NCBI GenBank assembly: GCA_047967505.1
Contig: CM106539.1
Direction: 5' to 3' (one strand)
Source: Dipteris shenzhenensis
Taxonomy: Eukaryota; Polypodiophyta; Polypodiopsida; Gleicheniales
Length of the DNA stretch: 64,000 bases
Part shown: piece by piece, positions 10,740-21,982 of the stretch
Position numbering within the stretch: position 1 is the first letter of the stretch
Layout: every line of letters starts with the position of its first letter
The notes under the pieces: generated by a model
The model's database searches: none
What the model saw: only the letters and a program-made list of their open reading frames with translations
What the model was told of the DNA's origin: nothing
Translations under genes and position numbers: made by a program

Positions 10740-12221
10740 CTATGTAGCATTACCATTTTGTGCATATACATCATCAATCACATTTACTGGTTTATACCAG
10801 CTGCTCATCTCATAAAAAACAACATCTCTGCTCACTATAAACTTACGAGTAGAAGGGTTATAGCATCTATACCCTTTCTGCTGCAGAGAATAACCAATAA
10901 AGATGCACTTCTCAGCTTTTGGATCCAACTTGGATCTCAACTGATATGGCACATGAACATAGGCAATGCAACCAAAAACTTTCAAATGAGAAATATCTAG
11001 TTTCCTACTAGTATACATCTCCTCTGGCATCATGCCATGTATTGTTGCAGTGGGAGTCCTGTTCATTATGTAGAATGCTGTAGCAACTGCTTCAGCCCAA
11101 TAATAATATGGCAGGTCTTTTTCGTTGAGCATGGCACGAGATACCTCTCCAATATGCCTGTTTTTCCTTTCTGCAAGTCCATTTTGCTGTGGGGTATGAC
11201 TGCATGAATATTGCTGCTTTATGCCATGCTCCTGTAGGTACCTTACAAACTCATTTGAGAAGTACTCTCCCCCTCCATCTGACCTTAGGCATTTTATTTG
11301 CAAGCCTGTTTCTTTTTCAACCATAGCTTTAAAAGCTTTGAAATGCCCAAACACTTCACTTTTCTTTTTCATAAAATACACCCAAACTTTTCTGCTATAG
11401 TCATCAATAAAAGTGACAAAATAATGACATCCTCCAAATAGATGCAGCTTTAGTAGTCCACACATCAGAGTGGATTAATTCCAATGGCCTCTTACTCTCT
11501 TGAACATGTCTAGGAAATGGTTTTCTTGTCTGTTTTCCAAATTGACAGGCTTCACATACCTTATGCATTTCTGCAACCTTTAACTTAGGCAATCCTACAA
11601 CAATATTTTGGGCCTGCATTAATTTTAGTCACTGTACATTAACATGACCAATGCGTTTATGCCAGATATCAATATCTGCAACTACACCGGTCCCATGTGC
11701 AAACATTGTTGCACTCAATTCAGGCATGTCCACATCCAATGTAAACATCGTGCCCTTCTTCTTCCCTTTTGCTATCAAGCGACCTTTATTTTTCATATCG
11801 TCAACAAAGCATCCATGAGGATTAAATCTGACCTGCAAGCCCTGCTCAACCATTTGACCAACAGAAACTAGGTTCTTGGTGATATTCGGGACATGAAATA
11901 CATCAAACAGGTATTTCCTTTTCCCATCCTGCATAGACAAAGAAAATTTACCAATCTGCACAATAGGATGTGCAGTATCATCACCAGTCTCCACAAATCT
12001 TGGTCTTTCCATTTTCCTTGCATCCTGCATCCATTGTGCATGACCTGTCATATGGTTTGATGCACCTGAGTCAACATACCACACATCATTGCTTTCTTCT
12101 GCACTTGTCACAAAATTGGTCATGTGTTGCACCATAAACAGATGCTCATTTCTGTCATCACCCTGTCTACTAGAGGATGCATAATTGCCTTGCTGCAAGT
12201 TTACAGTCATGATGTCATTCT
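10740..12221 (-). pseudogene. copia protease and integrase of B1
   Basis: Protease is marked by VWYVDSGASNHMTG near 12080, with the D-S-G-A active site. The integrase zinc region runs from WHKRIGHVN (near 11655) through CEACQFGKQ (near 11550). The catalytic residues are present: D in LIHSDVW (near 11470), D in RSDGGGEYF (near 11275) and E in NGLAERKNR (near 11175). The C-terminal part has the FGCIAYVHVP and DVVFYEMSSW motifs. A stop follows GHVNVQ at about 11629 and a single-base frame change occurs near 11450. It would insert element cDNA into chromosomes if intact. Confidence 0.92.
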
Positions 12222-13126
12222 GCTTTTTATAGCAGTCTTTAACCATATGACCCATTTTACCACAATAGTAGCATTCAACATTGCTGTTTGCATTTTGGCC
12301 TCTTTGCCATCCACCACGACCTCTTTGACTCCCCCCATCCACCACGACCTCTTTGACTCCCCCTGCCTCTAAGGTTACCACGTCCTCCTCCATAGGACTG
12401 GTTTTCTTGAATTTGCTGCATATTCTTATTTCTGCCATGGCCTCCAAATTGGCCTACTCTACCTCTGCCTCTACCTCTTCCAGCATTTGAGTAGAAGATA
12501 GTTTCTTTTGAAGTTCCTCCTGAAGAAGATGCACCACCATTTCTCTGCTCTTCAAAAATTAGAAGAGTAATCAACTCCCCAAAATCAGGAAAATTCTCAC
12601 GAATGGCAATGGATGTCCGGAACTGTGCATAATCCTTTCCTAGACCAATCAAGGTCACAGAAACTAAATCATCATCTTCCATTGGCGACCCAATGGAAGT
12701 AAGTGCATCAGCAATCTTCTTCACCTTCATGTGGTAGTCATTGATGCTCATATTTTCTCTCTGCACATTATGCAACTCGTGCTTGAGCTATGTTTTCCTG
12801 GCTTGCATATTTGTGCTATACATTTTTGTCAAAGTATCCCATGCCTCCTTCGGCGTGCTTGCATCCTGAATATGCACAATCATAGAATCTGAAATACTGA
12901 TAGATAGCCAATACATAACTTTTCTGGCTCTCTCATTCTAGCCTTTAAATGCCTGCAACTCCTATTGATTGGGAACATTAGGAATAACTGGTTCTTATTC
13001 AGCTCCAGTAATGAACTCCCAATAGCCTTTTCCCTTAAGGAAATTTGTCATTCTAAACTTCCATGCTTGGAAGTTGTTCTTGTCAAGCTTTTCAGTGACT
13101 ATCTGTGAAAGAGCATCAGACGCCAT
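12222..13126 (-). pseudogene. copia gag of B1, frameshifted by a 28-bp duplication
   Basis: The start is the ATG at 13126-13124 (MASDALSQIVTEKLDKNNF), which gives the usual copia gag N-terminus followed by WKFRMTNFLKGKGYW. The UBN2-type capsid region runs to about 12540 (NVQRENMSINDYHMKVKK). An arginine-glycine-rich linker (GRGRGRGRVGQ) leads to the zinc knuckle CYYCGKMGHMVKDC at 12273-12232. Several stops lie in the first 350 bp. A direct 28-bp duplication at 12307-12334/12335-12362 shifts the frame in the glycine-rich linker, so capsid and knuckle are now in different frames. Confidence 0.9.
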
Positions 13127-13651
13127 TATAGAACACTGTAAAAATATTCTGTCACTGCAAAAAACACAACTTCTACCTCACAAGGGCAAATCTGCAAAAC
13201 TGATGAAAGTGGTATTTGACCACACAGTCACTTCCTAGTGATGATTATGCATCAACAGGCAATAAGAACGATTCTGTCACTCCCAATATCTCTGCGCATA
13301 GGCATATGATCCAATTTTTGTAGCAACTTTTCATCGACCTGCAGAACAGTGGTCACACAACAAAAACAGGGCACTTTCCTGAGTGCCTGCGGAAAACTTC
13401 CGCCACCAAAACGGGCCCCGAAATGGCCTAAAAAAAAAAAAAAGTCACCAAGGGCTTCGCCCCTGTCCCGCAACATATACTGCCCTCTTATCACACTGTG
13501 AAGAGTGCCCCAATCTAAGACAGTGCACTCTTGCACTTTCTGGCTGTGCTACCTGCAGAGATTTGCTCCCAAACTCAAAAAAGGAAAGCAACACTGATCC
13601 TCTTACCAAGACACTGTGAACTTGGTTTGATTTCTTGATCTCCTTACCATG
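13127..13651 (-). other. B1 leader (5' untranslated region)
   Basis: Lies between primer-binding site and gag start on the minus strand. It contains a homopolymer of about 15 T on that strand (plus 13430-13443) next to a GC-rich stretch. No long reading frame is conserved. Confidence 0.7.
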
Positions 13652-13669
13652 AACCGGGCTCTGATACCA
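13652..13669 (-). other. primer-binding site of B1 (initiator tRNA-Met type)
   Basis: The minus strand reads TGGTATCAGAGCCCGGTT directly after the 5' LTR. The first 12 bases match the sequence complementary to the 3' end of plant initiator tRNA-Met, the common copia primer. Confidence 0.93.
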
Positions 13670-14022
13670 TGTGAGGAGAGTGGGAGAGAAGGAAGGAGTC
13701 TCACTTGTGGCTTTCTCACATACACAATGGGGGAATACACACAAAGGTGGAGGCTGAAAACAGTTTTCTTCTTCTTAGTTATGTAAGCTAAAAGAACTCT
13801 AAGTACAAAAGAATAGGTGAAACCTATATGTGGGTCTCAAACCAAACCTAGCTAGCTAAGGTGGCATACTAACTGAGCCACTAACTAGAGTACATAAAGA
13901 TAGCTGTCATCCAGCTATTATTCATGGGCGGTGTACCAACCGCATCTGTAGCTAACAAGTCGGTGACATAAATGCACAACGGTCACCCTGGCATATCATG
14001 AGTGGAGCTTGATATCTCAACA
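13670..14022 (-). repeat. 5' LTR of B1
   Basis: It is 353 bp, the same length as the left LTR and as the B2 LTR. On the minus strand it begins TGTTGAGATATC and ends CCTCACA, abutting the primer-binding site. Confidence 0.95.
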
Positions 14023-16998
14023 ATAGAGAGGAGGGTGGAGGGGGGTGGGTAGTGATGGTCACTATCGCTGAGGGAGCGAGAAAAGGAGGGAGAGGGGAAG
14101 GAGACTACAGGGAGGGGAGGGCAAACAAGTGGGGCATCAATTGAAAGTGCCAATAGCTCTAGTGCTTTGCTACTGATTAGGTGTCTTAGAGATCTGGACT
14201 CTTGCCTTAGAGTGTAAGGTAGGTTTGGTACAAGGTCACCCTAGCACCTCAAGAGTTCTTGCAACCTGCTGTGGAGCCGATGAAGGTGCAATCTAGACAC
14301 CCACCATTGGGGGATCTGTCAAAAGGTCAAAGGTCTACTCCTTTGATGTGTGAGGGTGATCTAAGGGGCTGCCCCTCACTGTCCTCCATAAGTTTGGGAA
14401 GCTTCCTCATGCTCTACTTGCATCTTTCCCTTAAGTCTAGCATGCCTTCTACAATTCTTTGGGACTTGTTTTCTTTGTTTCTTCTTTTTTCCAGCTTTGG
14501 TCCACTTTCCTTTGGAGGGCGTCACCTAGGGGGTCTTGAACTCCTATTGCTACTAGTGCCTATCATACCTATCGATCCGAGGATCCCTCTATTGTCTTGC
14601 ATGAGCATACGATGAGGGAAGGGGTGTGTCTTTGTCCTCTAGGGCAATCTCATGCAAGGTGGCCCATTTGTTTACAATGCAAGCACTACCATGGAAGCCC
14701 TAAGATCTCTACCCTCATCTAGAGATCTATTCTATCTAGGGTCTCAAGGTATATCTTCTCCAGTAGCGATTCTGAGCTCCCGACTACCAACCTAAGTAGA
14801 AACCCCATTATCCACTACAACCAAAGCTAGTATGACAAGTGGAGCCCCCAAAACTATGCTAAAAGCATGATAACGGATGGAAGAATAGCCTTGTACTCCC
14901 TTGAGATCCCCCAGAAGCAAAGCATCACCAAGATGCAGGGAACATGATGGGTCGTGTCCATGTCCTTAACTATGAAACCATGGTACCAGGGAAGGAGATA
15001 CACCAGAAGCAAAGCATCCAAGAAGTAGGGAACATGATGGGTTGTGTCCATGTCCTTAACTATGAAACTACGGTACCAAGGAAGAAGATACACCAGGTGA
15101 CGGCCAAGGAAAATGGGACTCTGCTCCATGAGTGCTTGGGTGATGTTTTGTGTATGTAGTTAGAGAAGAAAGTCTTATCTCTCATAGATGGTGGTGTCTT
15201 ATATGTAGTCACCTTCTAAGGCTAGGCTTGCTTGGATCCACCAATCATGCATCTAGCATCTTGTAGGATTGAGGCCCACAATCCTACTAACCACAGCTTG
15301 TCTTGTATAGATTGAGCTACTTTCTTGACCTCTTTCTTGTCTTCCACCGAGAGAAGAACCTTAATAGGATGGAGAGTCAAGGGTGCTACCATTTGAGCCC
15401 CTCTGGGTAGATCAAGGGTCCCACTAAAACACTTTATCTCTAAGGTGAAGCAAAAGAAACATTATTGCCACGAGGGGATGGCGGGGTGGAAGAAAGGAAG
15501 GTTAAAGGAAGGAAAAAATGAGAGAAGGATAGTTGTAGTCTTGGGTAGGGAAGCTGAAGCGCCATACCAAGAAAGGAGTCATGAGCTACAAAGGGCCTAA
15601 GGAAGCTCTGCATAAAGTGCCACAAGGGGCCAGGCTCAAGTGACAGCCTAGCCTCAAGTCTAGGGGAAAGCTCTAGGAAGCTTGGGTTGAGATCCAAACC
15701 AATAGAGTAGCCCACAAAGCCACCCAAAGGCCCAAAAACACACTCGCACCACCAAGTCAATTCCAAGATCTTGTTACAAATAATGTGGAGTGTCAACATC
15801 AAGGCACAATAGCCAAGCATCTAGAAGAGACCTAAAATGACTGACTCAAAGAAAGAGCAAGCCACAAGATGAGTTACAACCTAAGGGTGCCTCCAAGAAG
15901 ATGTACAAGCCTTAAAACCAATGATAGCTGCCTCCATGGGTGCCCACAAGCTACAAGAATACTCTAGTGACTAGTGCACTAAGGCTTGGAAGATAAATGG
16001 GCCCCTCAATTGCTCAAACAATAGCTAGGTGCTTGCTAATTGGTCTTGACCAAAGGGGAGGCCTCTTAAAATAACACGATAGGCTGGGAGGGAAAAAATG
16101 ACTAATAGCACAACAAAAGGGAGGGAATTGGCTAAAGGGAAGGAGCATGAAGGGGAGGAAAGCTGGAAGAAGGTGGAGAGGGAGGGAGAAGGAATTGAGG
16201 GGAGAAGAGTGAGGCAACATGAGCACTCAAGATCTTATAGTTGGTTTGAGGGTTATTGAAAAAAAAATCATTGGTTGTGTTAAATAATAATTATTCTTAA
16301 TTGATCGTAAAGCTGACATTAGAGTTTGTTGGTTTTGGACATTCAATGGAACAAGTGTTTGTTTGTCAATTCAATGGCAAGAGCTTTCATGGCACTATGC
16401 TATAGTAAGTGTACATTACAAATGTGCTTACTTCCATTGTATAATATGCAATGCACACATTCAGGTCAATTATATGTTGTGAGGCAGGACAAAAACAAAG
16501 GGCTATCAACACAGTTACATAGTAGGAAGGTGATAGAATATAGTATGAAAGATGCAAAGTAGTGTAGCAAAAGGATAGCCACAACTGTGGGTGGGCAGTC
16601 TACTACAACTGCTTCTTAATTGTTAGTAAGATTTTTAGAGTGGGATTCAAACCCCCAATCTTAGCATATATAGACATGTAGCTACATTCATTCATGACTT
16701 ATGCTTCTTACTCCCTAGTAAAATCTTTGTAGTAGACTCAAAACCCTCAATGTTAGTATATATAAACATGCAAGTATATGCATTTATGACTTATACGATT
16801 AAAAAATTAATTGCTACCATTGTGGAGTGCCCTCTAATTGAAATAGAGGAGATGCAATCTTCTAGATAACCCCTACTACTCTAATCAATACTATACAAGC
16901 TATAGAGGATACGAATCTAGAACCAATCCCTACAACTCTAATAACTACCATGGAGGAGTTAACAATGTGCCTATGCCTCTTGCAAACTCCAAGGAAGA
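14023..16998. other. 3-kb region without a recognised gene
   Basis: The first 100 bp is strongly purine-rich. Open frames of 118 codons (14259-14615, plus) and 126 codons (15440-15820, minus) show no domain I know and no neighbouring gene structure, so I do not call them. A two-copy tandem repeat lies at 14911-15093. An A9 run occurs near 16260. The stretch 16860-16990 contains loosely repeated CTCTAAT/CTACAA motifs. Confidence 0.5.
14911..15093. repeat. two-copy 92-bp tandem repeat
   Basis: Copy 1 is 14911-15002 and copy 2 starts at 15003 with the same CCAGAAGCAAAGCATC. The copies share long blocks (for example GTCCATGTCCTTAACTATGA) with several substitutions, so the duplication is not recent. 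Confidence 0.85.
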
Positions 16999-17533
16999 AG
17001 TCCACATTGAAGTATGGACTATTTTATGAGACTGGGGTTTAGATACAGTTGCATGGATACACTGATGCTGATTGGGCTGGTAGTATTTCTGATAAACGAT
17101 CTACAAGTGGATATATGTTCTCTTTTGGGAGTGCTGCAGTCACTTGGAGCAGCAAGAAATAGCCTATAGTTGCCTTGTCAAGCACAGAGGCTGAGTACAG
17201 GGGTGCAGCAATGGCTGCATGTGAGGTAGCTTGGTTGCATAAGCTACTTTATGATATGCATTAGTGGGCTAGTTGTCATTTATTGTGACAACATGAGCAG
17301 TATACACTTGGCAAATAACCCAGTCTATCATGCTATGTGGGAGAAGGTTCTAGTAGGTTTTATTGATCTAGTTTATGTCAGCACAGAGGATCAAGTAGCT
17401 GACATATTCACAAAGGCATTGGGTGTAGAGAAGCTGCGCAAGTTTAGAAACCTGCTTGGTGTGCAAGAATTGGGATTGAGCTCAAGGGGGAGTGTTGAGA
17501 TATTGAGCTCCACTCATGATATGCCAAGGTGAC
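16999..17533 (+). pseudogene. copia RNase H remnant (B2)
   Basis: Reads GYTDADWAG near 17060, SSTEAEYRGAA near 17185 and VIYCDNMSSIHLAN near 17275, so all three expected acidic motifs remain, including the aspartate lost in B1. Stops near 17034 and 17158 and a frame change near 17263 break it. A short deletion near 17333 removes the ARTKHIEVHYHYVR segment that B1 keeps. As in B1 the frame ends with MPR and a TGA inside the LTR, at 17530-17532. Confidence 0.88.
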
Positions 17534-17845
17534 TGTTGTGCATTTATGTCACCAACTTGTTAGCTGCAGATGTGGTTGGTACACCGCCCATAAATAATAG
17601 CTGGATGACAGCTATCTTTATGTACTCTAGTTAGTGGCTCAGTTAGTATGCCACCTTAGTTAGCTGAGTTTGGTTTGAGACCCACATATAGGGTTCACCT
17701 ATTCTTTTGTACTTAGAGTTCTTTTGGCTTTCACAACTAAGAAGAGGAAAACTGTTTTCAGCCTCCACCTTTGTGTATATTCCCCCATTGTGTATGTGAG
17801 AAAGCTGCAAGTGAGACTCCTTCCTTCTCTCCCACTCTCTTCACA
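17493..17845 (+). repeat. 3' LTR of B2
   Basis: 353 bp, beginning TGTTGAGATATT and ending CTTCACA. The tract CAAGGGGGAG lies immediately before it. Length and ends are identical to the B1 LTRs. Confidence 0.93.
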
Positions 17846-18069
17846 CCCATATCATCATCTTTATCCTCTTCCCTAGATCCATTGACATCATTATTTGGAT
17901 CTTCTACCGGCATCTCCGTGTCCACATTCCCATCTTCAAAAATCTGTTTTCTTTGAGGAGCAACTTGGACCACGTACCACGATCTTGGATCCAAATGATT
18001 CGACTGAAAGACCACCTACGTTGAAGATACAAATTAGGTGCTAGTATTTATATTCATTTATGCTTAAGT
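17846..18069. other. short spacer between B2 and C1
   Basis: On the minus strand 18015 to about 17846 is open with an acidic run (EDPNNDVNGSREEDKDDD) and then reads into the B2 LTR. The sequence could be a fragment of an older gene or of a copia integrase-RT linker. I cannot tell which. TAAGT at 18065-18069 is the left C1 target duplication. Confidence 0.4.
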
Positions 18070-18394
18070 TGACAAAACATGTGTGCCTCAGGATCTATGG
18101 AGCACTCTAGGGTGGATGAAACCTATGTGGAAACATGATGAAGAAAGTGCTCATGACATGTATCTCAAGTCAATTAGGTTCCAAGATAGATTAGCTTGGA
18201 CTCATAAAGAGAATCTTGAGATAGTGCAAAGTGCTTGATTGATATTACTTCAAATGAACCTCCCTTTTATAGGTGAGGGTACTTACATCCATTTGCTTGC
18301 TCACATATGGGATATCTCCTCCATGCCATGTGGCAGCTTTCCCTTTACTCATACCTTTGCTCTATATGTGCTCATGGCACCACAACTCTCAGCA
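18070..18394 (-). repeat. 3' LTR of C1
   Basis: 325 bp. On the minus strand it starts TGCTGAGAG (the right copy has TGTTGAGAG) and ends TTTTGTCA. Confidence 0.94.
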
Positions 18395-18560
18395 CCTCCC
18401 CTTGGTGCCATGATTCTTTGGCTACTGCAAGGTGGTCAGATGTGTTACATTCCATCACCTCCCCTTAGTGCATGCATTGCTACTTAAGGTGGTAAAGTGT
18501 GGTTTTTACATGTCAATACCTCCCCTGGGTGCTTTCATAGCTACTCTCAGGTGGTCAGGT
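18395..18560 (-). repeat. three polypurine-tract repeats in C1
   Basis: The plus strand has ACCTCCCCTTGGTG at about 18394, ACCTCCCCTTAGTG at 18458 and ACCTCCCCTGGGTG at 18518. Each is followed by GCTACT and then GGTGGT. The spacing is about 60-63 bp. On the minus strand each is a CAAGGGGAGG-type purine tract, and only the one at the LTR edge is in the position of a plus-strand primer. Confidence 0.8.
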
Positions 18561-20356
18561 TTGATTTACAAAACATAGGCAAGGTTGGCAAGGTTTTTGC
18601 TTTTCAATGCTTCATGTCGATGGCATTTGCTGCTTCGTCTGACGTAGTTTGATGCATGATGCTTTGTTCTTCCATGTGCCTTGATGCTTTATGTGTGGAT
18701 GCCATGCTTTTTGCTATGGTCATCTCATGCACTTGTGCTTTTGGCATGCTTTCTACATTCATGCGTTGCTTTTTCATTTGTTGCAAAGGTCTTACCAATT
18801 GATTTCTTTCAATATTGGCAGTGTCTAATTGCATACAATGATTTTGATCTGACAGGTGCGTAGAGCTCAAAAAGACGATCACTTTTCCTTTTTGGAGCAT
18901 GTCCGAATTCTTTCTGGATTGCAAGTTACGCCTTGTTGAAGGTTTTGTGAAGAAGAGGGGCCTTTGATGATGTGGCACAGGGATTCACATGCTGAATTCC
19001 ATACTGTGCTTAACAAGAGGCTGTGTGCTTAGAAGGCACTGCTGACTGTGCATGCTTATGTGGCACAACTTTGACCAAATTGAAACTTAACCAACCTGTA
19101 ACTGAACCAAACCCTATGTAACCTAACCAAAGTCTTTGAACTCAAGGTTAGCTAAATTCAACCATTGTGTTAACCAAGGTTAGAATCTATCTGCCACGTG
19201 GCCTAATGCTAGAACCTTAGGAGAAATTGGACGATGGATGAGCGGCTTCAACGGAGGGAGTCGTTCGCTGTTTGCTTCCGTCGCTGGAGTCGCCACGTTT
19301 GGAGACGGAGGAGAGTTGCTGCGTTCTGCGTCAAGTCGCCTTGTCTACTGGTTGAAGGGCTTTTTGGAGGCTGAGTGCTGTGGAGGCTACCGGTCCATTG
19401 TTGGAGTTGGATGCGCTTGAGCTTTAGAGCCCGTGGAGTTTTTATTGCAGGTCATTGCTCGTGTCGTCGAAGGAGGCTTGGAGACTGGTCGCTGTAGGAT
19501 CGCTACTGTCGGTGCTGGTCGTATAGCTCGTGAGACTTTGGAGACAATGAGTCGTAGCTGGAGCGTGAAGTGCTGGCCATGTAGGAGGTTATGAGTCTGG
19601 AAGCTTGGCCTTGCCAGAGTTTTCTGGTTGTAGTTTGAGGATGGTTGATAGCGGTCGATAAAGCTTGGCGTAGGCAGATCTGGCGGCTTCAACTAGCAAA
19701 GCTCGACTACATGCTAGAGACTTAGCTGGATATCCTTGGAGCTGGCTTGTCGTGACTGTGTAGGAGGGTGTGTCGATTGTCGTGCAGGTTGCTTGAATCA
19801 TTGGCAACTATGGAGCTACGAGCAAGGTGGGTTGTGAGAAGCGTCGGCTGGCTGGAGCCGTATTACGAGATGCTCAAAGGAGCCACTTTGTGCCTTGCTT
19901 GCTTGTTGAAGTCGCCTTTGAGTGGCGTTGGTCGTGTTTGAATCTCCCTCTTTGATGGAAAGGTCCAAGCCGCCCTTGAAGCTGAGCGTTGGAGCTTCAT
20001 TCTGGCTAGCAGCCTCCTTAAGGATACACAATGGTCACAAAACTCTATCTATGTTCCATATATCTTTCCGAGAATAGATAGGATGATTCTCTTTCTCACA
20101 AATCTCAAAGAAAACCTTTCGTTCTCAAACAGCATGAAAGAATGCTCTCTCAACCAAATCTCTCTCTCATCAAGAATGACGGAAATATCTCAAAGCAATG
20201 AACGGAATTTTCCTTTAATGGACGGAATTCTCTCAATCTCAAACTAAAACTAACCTAGGAGAAAAACATGAGCTCCTAAGACATGCCTACAACTAATCTA
20301 GGAATGGAAGCAATCTTAGTGAACTACTAATGAGCTAAACTAGGAGAGCTAAACCT
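18561..20356 (-). other. C1 interior, no recognised product
   Basis: The longest frame (18978-18604, minus, 124 codons) is polar and has no known domain. From 19230 to 20030 the composition becomes richer in G and C, with short minus-strand frames of 70-100 codons that look like a captured or degenerate coding stretch. Next to the primer site (20030-20340) the minus strand has repeated ATTCCGTCCATT-type motifs that also occur in the D1 leader. Confidence 0.6.
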
Positions 20357-20370
20357 ATGCTCTGATACCA
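20357..20370 (-). other. primer-binding site of C1
   Basis: The minus strand reads TGGTATCAGAGCAT directly after the right LTR, an initiator tRNA-Met type primer site. Confidence 0.92.
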
Positions 20371-20695
20371 TGACAAAACATGTGTGCCTCAGGATCTATG
20401 GAGCACTCTAGGGTGGATGAAACCTATGTGGAAACATGATGAAGAAAGTGCTCATGACATGTATCTCAGGTCAATTAGGTTCCAAGATAGATTAGCTTGG
20501 ACTCATAAAGAGAATCTTGAGATAGTGCAAAGTGCTTGATTGATATTACTTCAAATGAACCTCCCTTTTATAGGTGAGGGTACTTACATCCATTTGCTTG
20601 CTCACATATGGGATATCTCCTCCATGCCATGTGGTAGCTTTCCCTTTACTCATACCTTTGCTCTATATGTGCTCATGGCACCACAACTCTCAACA
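20371..20695 (-). repeat. 5' LTR of C1
   Basis: 325 bp. On the minus strand it begins TGTTGAGAGTT and ends TTTTGTCA. The same two ends are found in the D1 LTRs. Confidence 0.95.
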
Positions 20696-21982
20696 TAAGT
20701 ATAAAAATAAATACTTATGAACACCTACCAACATTTGTTTGAAAACGAGGATATTAGTTTTTAATCAATTCATTTGTCTCCCGCACACGTCGCATTACTC
20801 AAGCCATCTATGTGATGAGCCTACATGGGGATATTAGCATCCTCTTCATCATTAGATCTATCATTTAACCTTCACCATCACGCATGGGGAAAATAGTATG
20901 ATACTCCCAACTTTCTACACACGCCTTATTCTTGCATCATCTCCATTTTTCTTGCATACTTAGATCCCAAAAGCAAGAGAGGCTCCTACATCTCAAGGCA
21001 CATTTATCTGTAGTAGTTGAGTATTCGTTAACAAAATGCATGGACCTTGAATGTGCCACACACTTGCATTCCCACTTATTATCTCTCTATACTTCATCCT
21101 CTTTGATTTCCCAAAAGACTCTATTAACTTCACTACCACAAAACCTGGCCCTTAGAAAATCATAACATCAACCACATACTTTAAAGTCCATCCATTTGGT
21201 TTGAGTTGCTCATGTGTAAGCTCTCTCTTTATGACAGCTCCATCTCCATCATGTTCTCCTTTCCCATGGCCTAAAGCTAGAAAGCTCCATCCATTTGGTT
21301 TCAATTGTTCATGTGTAAGCTCTCTCTTCATGACAACTCTAGCTCCATCATGTTCTCCTTTCCCATGGCCTAAAGCTGGAAAGCTCCATAAATTTATAGT
21401 CTACTTAGGCCGAAGTTCTTGGCAACAAAGTAGAAAGGGCACTTCAATTTGAAATGGGTTGCACATCCATCCAACCATGCCCACTGACATTTTAGTGCAA
21501 GGCCCTAATGTTTAAGACATTGATCATGTAAAAGAAAGCAATGTTGCACAAAGAGGGTGTCATGTGTCTTGCCATTTGAAATATAGAAATGGAAAGTTTT
21601 CCTAACCTCACTTGAATCAATGTGCACATATATCATGTGCACTAAGATGCTAACCTGATAATTATACCAATGCATGACACCTACAAATGAAGTTGTGTTT
21701 GAATAAAGCTCTTGATGTGCTTTGAAAATAAGGATTAAAAAACCAAGAGATTTTCTCTGTTGCACTATAATATCATTTCTCTTTTTCTTTCCACCATCTT
21801 CATCAAGTCTTCATGTCTCTATATCTTGAAGACCTAGGGAGGAGCAACTAATTATCTATTATCTCATTACGACATAGCACAATTCTTGCTGTGCCACATT
21901 CACCACACAGTCCCATTAAGCATTCATAACTATGGAGTAATGCATCTACTCATTTTGGGCATAGTAATGATTCATGAAGAAT
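20696..21982. other. spacer between C1 and the TRIM
   Basis: Apart from the tandem repeat at 21188-21385 I see no gene. A minus-strand frame of 86 codons at 21765-21505 has no recognisable features. Confidence 0.5.
21188..21385. repeat. two-copy 99-bp tandem repeat
   Basis: CCATCCATTTGGTTT begins copy 1 at 21188 and copy 2 at 21287. Both contain CATGTGTAAGCTCTCTCT and CATGTTCTCCTTTCCCATGG. Only a few substitutions separate them. Confidence 0.9.

Larger units (their letters stand above)
8426..14022 (-). mobile_element. Ty1/copia element B1, complete structure, minus strand
   Basis: Two 353-bp LTRs bound a 5,597-bp element read right to left. The flanks are GTAGA (8421-8425) and ATAGA (14023-14027), a 5-bp target duplication with one change. 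A primer-binding site for initiator tRNA-Met and a polypurine tract are both present next to the correct LTRs. Order on the minus strand: 5' LTR, primer site, leader, gag, protease, integrase, reverse transcriptase, RNase H, purine tract, 3' LTR. The LTRs differ at roughly 17 of 353 positions by eye, so it is older than C1 or A2. The coding region has several stops and frame changes. Confidence 0.96.
16999..17845 (+). mobile_element. family B copia 3' fragment (B2)
   Basis: From about 16999 the plus strand matches the RNase H end and 3' LTR of B1 in the opposite orientation. Everything upstream of RNase H is absent. The left boundary is abrupt, at AAGTCCACATTG, and has no LTR, so it is a truncation. 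The right end coincides with the LTR end at 17845. Confidence 0.9.
18070..20695 (-). mobile_element. non-autonomous LTR retrotransposon C1 (no gag or pol), TAAGT duplication
   Basis: Two 325-bp LTRs flank a 1,976-bp interior. TAAGT at 18065-18069 and 20696-20700 is a perfect 5-bp target duplication. A primer-binding site (TGGTATCAGAGC on the minus strand) abuts the right LTR and purine tracts abut the left, so the element reads right to left. The LTRs differ at only about three positions, so it moved recently. No protease, integrase, reverse transcriptase or zinc-knuckle motif is found in any frame, so it must have been moved by proteins from another element. At 2.6 kb it lies between usual TRIM and LARD sizes. 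Confidence 0.94.

Noticed and set aside
14259-14615. 118-codon plus-strand frame with a leucine-rich stretch
   Set aside because: No homology recognised, no promoter or neighbouring exon, and leucine runs come from CT-rich sequence.
16630-16660. A tRNA-like TTCAAACCCCC string
   Set aside because: No matching acceptor stem, D-arm or anticodon arm could be placed around it.
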